From assembly GCF_029257255.1 (NCBI RefSeq), contig NZ_JARICI010000004.1:1-64000 (forward strand): a stretch of DNA of 64,000 bases, given 5' to 3'. Under the pieces are notes generated by a model. It was not told where the DNA came from. It searched no databases and saw only the letters and a program-made list of their open reading frames with translations. This DNA is from Sporosarcina sp. GTDB taxonomy: Bacteria > Bacillota > Bacilli > Bacillales_A > Planococcaceae. Shown piece by piece: positions 1 through 8,033 of the stretch; the first letter of the stretch is position 1; each line of letters starts with the position of its first letter. Made by a program: the position numbers and the translations under genes.

Positions 1-8
1 CTCTGAGC

Positions 9-24
9 GTGCCTGTGTGCAAAA
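9..24 (+). repeat. 80-bp palindromic repeat, left-end fragment (copy R0)
   Basis: GTGCCTGTGTGCAAAA matches the outer left end of the full copies at 3226 and 12538. Only this end is present before lacZ-like sequence begins. Together with the copy ending at 271 it forms an inverted pair of outer ends around the lacZ fragment. Confidence 0.55.
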
Positions 25-209
25 TAACCTCTTTTCTTTAAATCAATCGTGTGCTTTGCCTGTTCCAGATCAGTTTCTTCATAATACAAGGCGCTGAAAT
101 CGAAATCTGCCTCTGTCTTTGTGACTATGAGGCCCGTGCCATTGTAATCTGTGGCGCTCATCCAGCGTGTTTCCGTTCGGCCATTCGCTTGCGGATGAAC
201 GTAATTCGA
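22..209 (-). pseudogene. beta-galactosidase (LacZ, GH2) internal fragment
   Basis: The minus strand is open for about 60 codons. It reads YVHPQANGRTETRW, then GTGLIV, FDFSALYY and DLEQAKHTIDL. This is the pattern of the C-terminal small-chain domain of LacZ-type beta-galactosidases (PQENG, RW, F.FSA, DL..A.HT). Only this short internal stretch remains; neither the catalytic barrel nor the true C terminus is present. Homology stops at partial copies of the 80-bp palindromic repeat on both sides (9-24 and 211-271). It is a gene relic captured or left behind by rearrangement at the repeats and is certainly non-functional. The family call is from motif memory, not alignment. Confidence 0.6.
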
Positions 210-210
210 T

Positions 211-271
211 TCATGATTGTTTGAACAAACATGAATGTTTTAACTTTCACGTTTATTTTGCGCACAGGCAC
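211..271 (-). repeat. 80-bp palindromic repeat, partial copy (R1)
   Basis: Inverted relative to the copies at 3226 and 12538. It contains the core palindrome (TCATGATTG, TTGAACAAACATGAATG), then ACTTTCACGTTTATTTT, and ends GCGCACAGGCAC. The first 15-20 bases of the element on its left side are missing where lacZ-like sequence starts. Its right edge lies within about 10 bases of the first ABC-ATPase homology. Confidence 0.75.
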
Positions 272-279
272 TGTTAATA

Positions 280-1180
280 CTTAGAGAATTTTATATCGAC
301 GATGATCTGATGAATAAAGTGGCGCCAAAAGATCGTGATATTGCAATGGTTTTTCAAAATTACGCTCTGTATCCACATATGAATTTTTTTGAAAACATGG
401 CATTTGGATTGAAATTGCGTAAGTTTCCTAAAGAAGAAGTAAAAGAACGCGTGAATAATGCAGCCAGTATTCTAGGATTGGAAAACCTTTTAGACCGGAA
501 ACCGAAGTTGCTTTCTGGGGGACAGCGGCAACGTGTGGCACTTGGCCGTGCGATTGTACGAAATCCAAAAGTGTTTTTAATGGATGAACCACTTTCCAAC
601 CTGGACGCAAAATTACGTGTGCAAATGAGAGCGGAAATTATGAAATTACATCGCAAACTGCAAGCAACGACGATTTATGTTACACACGATCAAACAGAAG
701 CGATGACCATGGCGAGCCGACTCGTCGTCATGAAAGAGGGTGTTGTACAGCAAGTGGGCACACCGAAAGAAGTTTATGACTATCCGAACAATATGTTTGT
801 CGGCAGCTTCATCGGTTCGCCGGGCATGAACTTTATTCATGGAAGGATTCAGGACGGCTATTTTACAGCTGGAGACTACCAGGTGCTTCTGACGGATAAA
901 CTAAAGGATGTAGCACAGAAAAAACGGTCTGGTGAATAAAGAAGTAGTGTTAGGTATCCGGCCGGAGGATATGATAAGGACAGCGGAAAAAGTTGAGACG
1001 GGCTTGACTTTATCGATGGGAGTAGCAGAGTCAATTGTCTATACTTCTGTTGGAGATCAGTCGTTAACTGCGAGAATTGCAGGAGATGAAACGTTAATGC
1101 CTAAATCTGAAATACATTTGCAATTCATTTTAAAAAAAGCGCATCTGTTCGATAAAGAAACAGAGGAGCGTTTTCACTAG
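280..1180 (+). pseudogene. sugar ABC transporter ATPase (MsmK/UgpC type), 5'-truncated and frameshifted
   Basis: Recognisable ATPase sequence begins right after the repeat (REFYIDDDL, then [21 protein letters not shown]) and continues through the ABC signature [14 protein letters not shown], Walker [17 protein letters not shown] and the switch His in [10 protein letters not shown]. The N-terminal 60 or so residues with Walker A are absent. The reading frame ends at 939 (SGE stop), but the C-terminal OB-like regulatory domain resumes in another frame at 932 (KEVVLGIRPEDM) and runs to 1180. An A-run near 920-926 is the likely frameshift site. Intact family members are about 365 residues and energise CUT1 sugar importers. 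With neither Walker A nor a continuous frame, this copy cannot work. No permease genes are adjacent. Confidence 0.85.
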
Positions 1181-1221
1181 AAAACAAAAAGCATCATTTA
1201 CAACACAAGGAGGATGAAGAA

Positions 1222-2007
1222 ATGGAGAATATTACAAGTGAACTGTTGAATGTAGAAGGAAAGGTAGCCGTAATTACCGGGGGTGCCTCAGGAATTGGTT
1301 TCGCGACGGCTCAGCTATTCACAAAAGTGGGAATGAAGGTAGCGATCCTTGATATCAATGAATCACTGGTGAAAGAAAAGGCGAAAGAGCTGGGCGATGG
1401 CGGAGCACATGTTATCGGCCTGAAATGTGACGTCTCCAATGAAGAAGATTGTAAAGTAGCGACCTCAGAAATCGTCAAAGCCTTTGACCGCATCGACGTA
1501 TTATTCAATAATGCGGGTATCATAACACGTAAAACAGTCGTTGAGCATACTTTAGACGAGTGGGATCGAGTAGTCGATGTATCGCTTAAAGGAGTTTTCC
1601 TTCTATCTAAGTACGTCATACCGGTCATGGAGAAGTCGGGTGGCGGCAGCATCATCAATACAGGTTCAGGATGGGGACTTAAAGGTGGAGACAATTCGGC
1701 GAGCTATTGTGCGGCGAAAGCGGGAGTTGTCAACCTGACACGTGCGATGGCGATTGATCACGGACCGTCTAAGATACGGGTGAACAGTATCAATCCGGGA
1801 GATACAGATACGCCGCTATTGCGCGGTGAAGCAAAGCAATTAAATGTAGATGAAGAGGCATTTTTAGCATCATCAGGCGTAGACCGTCCGCTAGCACGTA
1901 TTGGGACGCCGGATGATATCGCAAAATCTGTGCTTTTCTTGGCTAGCGATTTATCCGGCTGGGTTACAGGTAGTGCATTGGTTGTAGACGGCGGGGGCTT
2001 AGCTTAA
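1222..2007 (+). CDS. SDR family NAD(P)-dependent oxidoreductase
   Basis: A 261-residue classical short-chain dehydrogenase of normal length. The Rossmann motif TGGASGIG is at residues 19-26, NNAG at 96-99, and the catalytic set Ser149, Tyr162, Lys166 (YCAAK) is complete. The C-terminal GSALVVDGG matches 3-oxoacyl-ACP reductase/glucose dehydrogenase-like SDRs. Substrate cannot be read from sequence. The start ATG follows AAGGAGG at a good distance. The gene begins 41 nt after the broken ABC ATPase and may once have shared its transcript, hinting at sugar or polyol oxidation, but that is only inference. Confidence 0.9.
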   Translation: MENITSELLNVEGKVAVITGGASGIGFATAQLFTKVGMKVAILDINESLVKEKAKELGDGGAHVIGLKCDVSNEEDCKVATSEIVKAFDRIDVLFNNAGIITRKTVVEHTLDEWDRVVDVSLKGVFLLSKYVIPVMEKSGGGSIINTGSGWGLKGGDNSASYCAAKAGVVNLTRAMAIDHGPSKIRVNSINPGDTDTPLLRGEAKQLNVDEEAFLASSGVDRPLARIGTPDDIAKSVLFLASDLSGWVTGSALVVDGGGLA

Positions 2008-2252
2008 TTACCGAGGGCATGCCTCACCGGACTGCTAACCAGTCGACAGTAGGCAGTCAGAAAAACCAAAGTATTTTCGAAGAGAAGTATAATTCCATTT
2101 TATTGGATGCTTCGGAAATGCTTTTTTACTATTTAAATTGGAAAAAGAGTATCGTTTCGTGGGAATGGAGCGATAATCTTGTAGCGAACAGATTTGCATC
2201 TTTTGCCTGTATGATATGGAAATCGTTAGATATAGAATGGAGTTGAGTTACA

Positions 2253-3218
2253 GTGAAGAAAAAATTATTATTGGGGGCGTTTCTTGCGATTCTGGCAAGT
2301 GCTTCTTGGGGCTCAATGTATCCAATTGCAGAAGATGCGTTGCTGCATATGGATCCATTTTATTTTGCGTTGGTCAGATATATTCCAATTGCGCTCGTCT
2401 TCGCCGGGGCGTTACTGTTGATTGAGGGCAAAAGCGCTTTTCGGTCGGAAGGAAATTTCGGACGTATTTTATTCTTTGGCATTATGGGGTTTACTATTTA
2501 TAATTTATTTATCTTTTGGGGGCAGAATCTGCTCGGAAGTGAAGGGGTTGTCTTAGCGTCGGTAATGGAGTCGTTGTCACCTGTCATGGCGATTCTGGTA
2601 GTATGGCTGATCTATCGACAAAAAATCAATCTCTTTACCGTGATGATTATAGTGGGGGCGTTCTTTGGAGTTCTTTTGGTCATAACGAAAGGGGACTTCA
2701 GCTCGCTATTGGCCGCTAACCGCTCGATACCTTTGATCATCCTATTAATATCGGCGGTCGGCTGGGCTTTCTATACGATCGGGGGCAGCCGGTTTCCAGA
2801 TTGGTCCGCGCTGCGCTATTCCACCCTCAGTGTGATCTACGGCACGCTTGCATCAGCGATTGTGATTGTGGTGCTAAGTGTCGTGGATGTCATTCCGTTA
2901 CCAGAGTTGAAATCCGTTTTCGAGATCAAGTATCATATTATCTACATGATTTTAGTCCCCGGCCTATTATCGATTATCGTATGGAATCAAGCGGTCGTCT
3001 TTTTGAAGCCGATCAATACCATTCTGTTTATCAATGTAGCGCCCATTACAACGATTATTATCCGGGTTTTCCAAGGCCATACGATCAACGTCTTTGAACT
3101 GATTGGAGTGGCGATCGTTTGTTTGATGATTGTCATTAATAACGTGTATCAGCGTATAGAAGCAAAGAAATTGAATGTGGCGGAAGAGCAGGATGTGCTT
3201 TCACCGACCTCAAAATAG
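2253..3218 (+). CDS. EamA/DMT family transporter
   Basis: A 321-residue very hydrophobic protein with about ten membrane segments in two halves, each resembling an EamA domain (first half ASWGSMYPIAEDALL; second half around WAFYTIGGSRFPDW and the closing helix GVAIVCLMIVINNVY). Family members export metabolites or amino acids by proton exchange; substrate unknown. The start is GTG at 2253 (MKKKLLLG). Only a weak ribosome site (GAGTTGAG) precedes it. A copy of the 80-bp palindromic repeat begins 8 nt after the stop, so the repeat hairpin may act as its terminator. Confidence 0.85.
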   Translation: MKKKLLLGAFLAILASASWGSMYPIAEDALLHMDPFYFALVRYIPIALVFAGALLLIEGKSAFRSEGNFGRILFFGIMGFTIYNLFIFWGQNLLGSEGVVLASVMESLSPVMAILVVWLIYRQKINLFTVMIIVGAFFGVLLVITKGDFSSLLAANRSIPLIILLISAVGWAFYTIGGSRFPDWSALRYSTLSVIYGTLASAIVIVVLSVVDVIPLPELKSVFEIKYHIIYMILVPGLLSIIVWNQAVVFLKPINTILFINVAPITTIIIRVFQGHTINVFELIGVAIVCLMIVINNVYQRIEAKKLNVAEEQDVLSPTSK

Positions 3219-3225
3219 ATAGTCG

Positions 3226-3305
3226 GTGCCTGTGTGCCAAACAAACGTGAAAGTTTAAACATTCATGTTTGTTCGAACAATCATGAATGTTTCTTGCACA
3301 GGCAC
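3226..3305 (+). repeat. 80-bp palindromic repeat, full copy (R2)
   Basis: It starts GTGCCTGTGTGCC and ends TTGCACAGGCAC, so the outer 10 bases are inverted repeats. The core AACATTCATG...CATGAATGTT around TTGTTCGAACAA is a second perfect palindrome. A near-identical copy is at 12538-12617, with shared left flank GATAGTCG. It has no coding capacity and is a MITE- or REP-like element. Confidence 0.85.
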
Positions 3306-3581
3306 CCTTCCCTTTAAGTGAAGCAGTGAAAACGGTCAGATAAGTTCCGAACAACAAGCCCTCCAGCATTTGTTGGAGGGCTGATTCATTTATTTAGTTA
3401 GGTGATCTGACAATTATGCAGCATCATTAGAACAGGCATGTTGAACGTCACCGGCATAGAGCGGCCCATCAGCGAACTGGAGTGTCGATACCAAACCAAC
3501 AGTTTCCGTGAATGATATTGCGGCTGTCTCCAAGATTATAATCAAGCCACCCTGCACTTATTCCGGTAAACGTATTACCTA
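3306..3581. other. intergenic stretch between repeat and thioesterase gene
   Basis: It holds a hairpin (AGCCCTCCA 3357-3365 with TGGAGGGCT 3374-3382) that could terminate transcription from either side. It also has a 47-codon minus-strand open frame (3414-3557) starting at GTG with no convincing ribosome site and no recognised homology. The latter could be a gene remnant. Nothing else was recognised. Confidence 0.5.
3357..3390 (+). terminator. hairpin, possible terminator
   Basis: A 9-bp perfect stem AGCCCTCCA/TGGAGGGCT with an 8-nt loop, followed by a T-rich but interrupted tract (GATTCATTTATTT). It lies between convergent genes. Confidence 0.5.
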
Positions 3582-4037
3582 TTAAGAAATTTGCGGTGCT
3601 TTTTCGTTGTCATTGATTCGTTGTTTCACCCAGTCTGGAACGATAATCGACTTTTTCGTTTTACTATCTAAAATAATGAGGGTTGTCCAATTCGATGCAA
3701 TGACTTCACCCGTAGATTTTCGCTGTATGACGCTTTCCAATGTAAAGGATTTGCTGCCGAAGCGGGATGTGCGCACTTTGATCACTAATTCTTCACGTGC
3801 ATACGCTTCACTGTGGAATCGGCAATAAATGTCACCAACGACGAACATTAAATCTTCCTCGTAAAACCCTAATTCCTCTAGATAATCCGCGCGACCCTGT
3901 TCAAAATACAAACTATAGCTTGTATTATTGACGTGTGTATATAAATCCGTTTCGCAAACCCGTACCTTGGTATATGTTGCAAAGGTGAACTTCTCCAACC
4001 ATTCTTCTAAATTCGGCTTGATATAGTCTGCACTCAT
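3582..4037 (-). CDS. hotdog-fold acyl-CoA thioesterase (4HBT-like)
   Basis: 151 residues, the usual size for YbgC/4-hydroxybenzoyl-CoA thioesterase-type hotdog proteins. The N-terminal TKVRVCETDLYTHVNNTSY matches the 4HBT pattern (R..D.D..GHVNN..Y), although the usual catalytic Asp region reads CETDLYTH. It would hydrolyse an acyl- or aroyl-CoA. It is the last gene of a leftward set; its ATG overlaps the stop of the hydrolase (shared base 4037), so the two are translationally coupled. The set is read from the sigma-54 promoter at 5331-5346. Confidence 0.85.
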   Translation of the reverse strand: MSADYIKPNLEEWLEKFTFATYTKVRVCETDLYTHVNNTSYSLYFEQGRADYLEELGFYEEDLMFVVGDIYCRFHSEAYAREELVIKVRTSRFGSKSFTLESVIQRKSTGEVIASNWTTLIILDSKTKKSIIVPDWVKQRINDNEKAPQIS

Positions 4038-4951
4038 TATTGTGCCTCCTTCGTTAAATGTTGGATCAACCAGTCTGCCGCTTCTTGCTGTGCCTGTTCG
4101 AAGGTCCCACCATCGTATAAATCAAAGTGTCCTTTTGGCAGCTTCACTAACTTTTTTGGTTCAGTTATTTTTTCATTAAACACATCAATGGCCGGGTCTG
4201 GCGGCGTTACTCCGTCTTCCATCGCCACAATCATTAGCAACGGTGTAGGGGAAATGAGGTCGGCGTTGGATGCGGGAAAATACTCCATATACTTTTCCAT
4301 TGATTCAAGTGTCAGCCGGTTTTCCCAAGTGGGTGCAATTTTTTTTGCTTTGTTCATAAACCAATTGTACGCTTCGTGATGGGTTTGGGCACAGTTTTGC
4401 CCATCTTCGCTAACGACTTTAATATATTCGATTGGTGCACCTTCGTATCGTGCTTGCCGGTATTCAATCAGTTTTTTCGTGTAGGCGTCTAAATTGTCTT
4501 TACCCATCTTTTTCTCCATGCCAATACGACCGCGAATTGTCGGAACCTGTGAGACGATTGCCTTTACACGACGGTCGATTGCACCCACTTGCAATACATG
4601 GCCTCCGCTATAAGAGCTTCCCCAAATACCGATTTGATCAGAATCAATAAACTCCTGCGACGCCATCCATGAAATCGCATTACGATAGTCTTCAATTTGC
4701 ATCAACGGATCCATGTGCTGACGATTTTCTCCTTCGCTCTCACCGAAATTCCGGTAGTCAAAGACGAGAACTGCTAAACCCGACTCTGCAAATCTTTTGG
4801 CATATCCCGGTAAAAATACTTCTTTTACCAAACTAAATCCATGTGCCATAACTACGGCTGGAAAGGATGTGTTTTCATCTCCATCTGGTCGATATAAAAG
4901 CCCCCTGCACGTAATGCCTTCACTTAGGAATGTAATTTTATCTACTTTCAT
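4037..4951 (-). CDS. alpha/beta hydrolase
   Basis: 304 residues. AHGFSLVKEVFLPGYA supplies the oxyanion region. The nucleophile elbow is GSSYSGG (a GxSxG motif) about residue 110. A late Asp (EDGVTPPD) and His (KGHFDLYDG) complete a triad. It resembles the dienelactone hydrolase/acyl-peptidase-like group that acts on small esters or lactones; the true substrate is not visible. It lies between the muconolactone-isomerase-like gene (26 nt upstream) and the thioesterase (1-nt overlap), consistent with one leftward transcript in the divergent catabolic cluster. Confidence 0.85.
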   Translation of the reverse strand: MKVDKITFLSEGITCRGLLYRPDGDENTSFPAVVMAHGFSLVKEVFLPGYAKRFAESGLAVLVFDYRNFGESEGENRQHMDPLMQIEDYRNAISWMASQEFIDSDQIGIWGSSYSGGHVLQVGAIDRRVKAIVSQVPTIRGRIGMEKKMGKDNLDAYTKKLIEYRQARYEGAPIEYIKVVSEDGQNCAQTHHEAYNWFMNKAKKIAPTWENRLTLESMEKYMEYFPASNADLISPTPLLMIVAMEDGVTPPDPAIDVFNEKITEPKKLVKLPKGHFDLYDGGTFEQAQQEAADWLIQHLTKEAQ

Positions 4952-4976
4952 TCAAGTCAACTCTCTTTCTGTAACA

Positions 4977-5282
4977 TTAATTTTTCCAACGTTTTTTTAC
5001 GTCTTCTCCAAAATCCAAATATGGACGAACGGGTGTCATTTCTTCTATTGTTATATAATCTGCCAATGGTAGCTGGGCTGTGAATACCCGATCTAACTCA
5101 TCGTGTGAATCTGCATCATAAATTAAAATGACTTCTTTGCTGCCTGCCACTTTATAGGCACTGACAATTTTGTCTGCTTGGAGTGCTTTACTACCGACGG
5201 CAATTTCTTTCTCCCATAAAGCCCATAATTCCTCAGGCGATAATTCTTTTTGCTGCACGGAGACACGAATATAAAATAACAT
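4977..5282 (-). CDS. muconolactone delta-isomerase-like protein
   Basis: With the start at 5282 (MLFYIRVSVQ) the product is 101 residues, the size of muconolactone isomerase (CatC) family ferredoxin-like proteins. AGGTGG lies 8 nt upstream of this ATG, and a longer in-frame start at 5342 would overlap the sigma-54 promoter, so the short form is preferred. ELWALWEKE followed by SAYKVAGSKEVILIYDADSHDELD and LPLADYITIE fits the family pattern. Members isomerise lactones or serve as small dimeric binding proteins. It is the first gene of the leftward sigma-54 transcript. Confidence 0.7.
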   Translation of the reverse strand: MLFYIRVSVQQKELSPEELWALWEKEIAVGSKALQADKIVSAYKVAGSKEVILIYDADSHDELDRVFTAQLPLADYITIEEMTPVRPYLDFGEDVKKRWKN

Positions 5283-5330
5283 ATACACTTCCACCTTTCT
5301 ATTTTCATTTCCATCCTCCTCTACTACATA

Positions 5331-5346
5331 TGCAAGTTTCATACCA
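5331..5346 (-). promoter_or_regulatory. sigma-54 promoter for the leftward operon
   Basis: On the minus strand the sequence reads TGGTATG-AAAC-TTGCA, matching TGGCACG-N4-TTGCW with GG and GC elements at the right spacing. It is nearly the same sequence as the rightward promoter (TGGCATG-ATAC-TTGCA). The start codon at 5282 is about 50 nt downstream. Confidence 0.75.
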
Positions 5347-5396
5347 CATTCAATTTCCGTGTTGGCAAGGGGAGAGAGAAGGAGAACGAAAATTTC

Positions 5397-5414
5397 TGAT
5401 TACCTTTCTAATCA
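5397..5414. promoter_or_regulatory. inverted repeat, candidate activator site 1
   Basis: TGATTA-CCTTTC-TAATCA is a perfect 6-bp inverted repeat about 50 bp upstream of the leftward sigma-54 promoter. It has the same architecture as the next site, 31 bp (about three helical turns) away centre to centre. Likely bound by the Fis-type activator encoded at 11117. Confidence 0.55.
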
Positions 5415-5424
5415 TTTTTTTGCC

Positions 5425-5448
5425 TTTTGATTACTTTCGGAATCAAAA
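5425..5448. promoter_or_regulatory. inverted repeat, candidate activator site 2
   Basis: TTTTGATT-ACTTTCGG-AATCAAAA is a perfect 8-bp inverted repeat sharing the TGATT...TTTC...AATCA pattern of site 1. A further half site TGATTCC is at 5463-5469. It lies about 40-60 bp upstream of the rightward sigma-54 promoter, a usual enhancer distance. Confidence 0.55.
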
Positions 5449-5485
5449 AACCTTGCTTTCATTGATTCCTATGCATCTTTCAAAT

Positions 5486-5501
5486 TGGCATGATACTTGC
5501 A
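5486..5501 (+). promoter_or_regulatory. sigma-54 promoter for the rightward operon
   Basis: TGGCATG-ATAC-TTGCA departs from the sigma-54 consensus TGGCACG-N4-TTGCA at one position only and is followed by an A/T-rich start region. The first start codon is at 5564. No good sigma-A promoter was seen nearby. Confidence 0.85.
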
Positions 5502-5563
5502 ATATAGATTAGCACACTAGTGAAGGTGCATTTAGGGAGAGTCTTTTATTTGGAGGGATTTGA

Positions 5564-6559
5564 ATGGGGAAAAAAGAAGATGTTTTGAAGGCGCTATCAG
5601 ACCAAATGGTTTTGCCGGTCATCGCAGCACCGATGTTTCTGGTATCTAATCCGGAGCTGGTCACGGCTTGTTGCAGGAATGGGGTCATTGGTTCTTTTCC
5701 TGCACCGAATGCAAGAACGATTGAACAATTAGAAGAGTGGATGATTCAAATTACCACTTCATTAGAAGAACATGCAGGGTCGGGTCAAAAAACAGCTCCT
5801 TGGGCACTCAATATGGTTACCCATCGTACGTATAGCCGATTGCCAGAAGAAGTGGAATTAATTTTACGCTATCAGCCGCAAATTGTGATTACGGCGTTAG
5901 GAAGTCCATCTACAGTCATTGAAGCTGTGCATAGTTATGGCGGGCTTGTATTTGCCGATGTGAATTCGGTGAAGTTCGCCAAAAAGTCCGCTCAGACAGG
6001 GGTTGATGGTCTGATCCTCGTGAGTTCCGGCGCTGGAGGACATACAGGGAATATGAACAGTTTTGCATTCGTGGAAGCAGTTCGACAATTCTTTGATGGC
6101 CTTATTATATTGGCGGGAGGAATTTCTACAGGAAACGGAATTCTTGCGGCCCAATCACTTGGCGCAGATTTAGCTTATATGGGAACCTCCTTCATTTCCA
6201 CGTCAGAAAGTATGGCGCAAGTGGAATATAAAGAAATGGTTGTGGAAGCGGAATTCGATGATATCGTCATGACGGATGCATTTACAGGCGTTCATGCAAA
6301 TATGCTTCGTCCCAGTATTGAAAAAGCGGGACTTGACCCGGAAAAGTTAAAACCGAAAGCAACTATTAATTTTAGTGATCCTCAAGCCGGTACAAAAGCA
6401 TGGAAAAATATTTGGTCAGCAGGACACGGCATTGAATCGGTAACAAACATTCAACCGGCTGCCGACATTATTGCGCAGTTGGAAGAACAGTATCAAGAAG
6501 CGCAAAAGCGTTTAAGCCAAAAAAACTATTGGAACATGCTAAAGGAGGAAATCAAATGA
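5564..6559 (+). CDS. nitronate monooxygenase-like FMN enzyme
   Basis: 331 residues. The N-terminal LPVIAAPMFLVSNPELV and the phosphate-binding tail LAGGISTGNGILAAQSLGAD are characteristic of the nitronate monooxygenase/2-nitropropane dioxygenase TIM-barrel family. The conserved GAGGHTGN carries His160 at the catalytic position. The family oxidises nitronates, but many members act as flavin oxidoreductases of unknown substrate. The start ATG follows TTTGGAGGGATTTGA. It is the first gene after the sigma-54 promoter; its TGA overlaps the ATG of the oxygenase gene (ATGA at 6556-6559), so both proteins are made together. Confidence 0.85.
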   Translation: MGKKEDVLKALSDQMVLPVIAAPMFLVSNPELVTACCRNGVIGSFPAPNARTIEQLEEWMIQITTSLEEHAGSGQKTAPWALNMVTHRTYSRLPEEVELILRYQPQIVITALGSPSTVIEAVHSYGGLVFADVNSVKFAKKSAQTGVDGLILVSSGAGGHTGNMNSFAFVEAVRQFFDGLIILAGGISTGNGILAAQSLGADLAYMGTSFISTSESMAQVEYKEMVVEAEFDDIVMTDAFTGVHANMLRPSIEKAGLDPEKLKPKATINFSDPQAGTKAWKNIWSAGHGIESVTNIQPAADIIAQLEEQYQEAQKRLSQKNYWNMLKEEIK

Positions 6560-7986
6560 CTAAAATACAGACTGAAATAAATCCTTATTTACAAGATAAT
6601 TTATATTCACCTACAAAAGAAGAGCTCTTCGTTGAGGAACTGCCGGTCATTGAAGGAGAAATCCCTTTTGATTTCAGCGGTGTGTATGTTCGTAACGGTC
6701 CGAATCCAAAGTATGAACCAACGGGCCGCCACCATTGGTTTGATGGAGACGGTATGCTGCATGCGGTCTATTTTAAAGATGGGAAGGTCAGTTACAGAAA
6801 CCGCTATGTACACACAAAAGGCTATGAGTACGAAGACAAAACAAAGCAATCTGAATGGGTGGGTCTTCGGGATAATATAGCAAAAAATCCTGAATTTGAA
6901 CCATTGAAAAACACATCCAATACAGATGTTGTCTACCACAATAATAATCTTTTGAGCCTTTGGTATAAGTCAGGGGAACCTTATCGGATTGATGCAAAAA
7001 CATTGGAAACGGTCGGTGTGGAAAATTTTAATAACCAATTAAAAGTACATGTTTCCGCACATTCGAAAGTAGACGAAAATACAGGCGAATTCATATTCTT
7101 CGATTATGGAAATTCCTATCCTTATATGATGTACGGGGTGGTCTCAGCAGACGGAAAAGACGTGCACAGTGTACCAATCGATTTACCTGGCCCGCGTAAC
7201 CCACACGATATGTGGATAACTGAAAAGTATTCGGTTCTGATGGATTTACCTCTATTTGCGAATACGGAAGCATTGAAAAAGGGACGCTATAAAGTGGAAT
7301 TTCATCAGAATATTCCCAGCCGTTTCGGTGTTATTCCACGTCATGGGAATTCCAATGAAATTCGCTGGTTTGAGGCAGATCCTTGCTATATTTACCATTC
7401 TATTAACGCATGGGAAGATGGCGATGAAATTGTGCTGGTCGGCTGTCGTGTTGATCAGCCTGAGCCGCCCAAACGTTCAACCGAGAGTGACATTGAAAGA
7501 ATGATGCAGTTCTTACAATTGAATGCAAAGCTCCACTACTGGCGTTTGAATCTAAAGACAGGTGCTGTTAAAGAAGGTGAATTGGATGATATGAATACTG
7601 AATTCCCTGTCATCAACTTGCACTATATGGGACGCAAAGGCCGTTATTCTTACAACGTGCATATCGATTCTTCCCATACCTTGAAATTCACGGGATTAGT
7701 GAAGTACGACACATGGACCGGCCAATCCCAAAAGTTTCTATTTGATGAGCATTTTTTTGGTTCAGAAGCTGCGTTTGCACCTAAGAAACAGGCACAGTCT
7801 GAGGATGAAGGTTATGTGGTTTGTTATACACATAATGAGGTTACGGATAAATCCGAGCTAGTAATTTTAGATGCTCAGCAGTTCGATTTAGGTCCCGTTG
7901 CCAGAATTGCACTGCCGCACCGTGTACCTATGGGTTTCCATGCAACTTGGATTTCAGGGGAAAACTTCTTCGGTTCAGAAGTTTAA
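6556..7986 (+). CDS. carotenoid cleavage oxygenase family (carotenoid/lignostilbene type)
   Basis: 476 residues from the ATG at 6556, which sits 6 nt after AAAGGAGG; a longer frame from 6529 lacks this site. The N-terminal FSGVYVRNGPNP and WFDGDGMLHAV are family hallmarks. All four iron-ligand histidines are in recognisable contexts: His169 (SAHSKVDENTGE), His217 (NPHDMWITE), His281 (YHSINAWED) and His462 (GFHATW). Members are non-haem Fe(II) dioxygenases or isomerases cutting C=C bonds of carotenoids, apocarotenoids, stilbenes or isoeugenol-type phenylpropenes. The catalytic set is complete, so it should be active. The nearby CoA ligase and thiolase suggest that the cleaved product is carried on as an acyl-CoA. 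Confidence 0.93.
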   Translation: MTKIQTEINPYLQDNLYSPTKEELFVEELPVIEGEIPFDFSGVYVRNGPNPKYEPTGRHHWFDGDGMLHAVYFKDGKVSYRNRYVHTKGYEYEDKTKQSEWVGLRDNIAKNPEFEPLKNTSNTDVVYHNNNLLSLWYKSGEPYRIDAKTLETVGVENFNNQLKVHVSAHSKVDENTGEFIFFDYGNSYPYMMYGVVSADGKDVHSVPIDLPGPRNPHDMWITEKYSVLMDLPLFANTEALKKGRYKVEFHQNIPSRFGVIPRHGNSNEIRWFEADPCYIYHSINAWEDGDEIVLVGCRVDQPEPPKRSTESDIERMMQFLQLNAKLHYWRLNLKTGAVKEGELDDMNTEFPVINLHYMGRKGRYSYNVHIDSSHTLKFTGLVKYDTWTGQSQKFLFDEHFFGSEAAFAPKKQAQSEDEGYVVCYTHNEVTDKSELVILDAQQFDLGPVARIALPHRVPMGFHATWISGENFFGSEV

Positions 7987-8033
7987 TCCATACAATGAAT
8001 AGATCAAGCTTTTAAAAACGAGGGGGCGAAAAT

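Noticed and set aside
2019-2246. 75-codon open frame between the SDR and EamA genes
   Set aside because: No ribosome site, no recognisable protein pattern, and it runs through what must be the promoter region of the transporter gene.
3414-3557. 47-codon minus-strand frame next to the palindromic repeat
   Set aside because: It starts at GTG right after a stop with no ribosome site and no known motif; kept only as a possible remnant in the intergenic entry.
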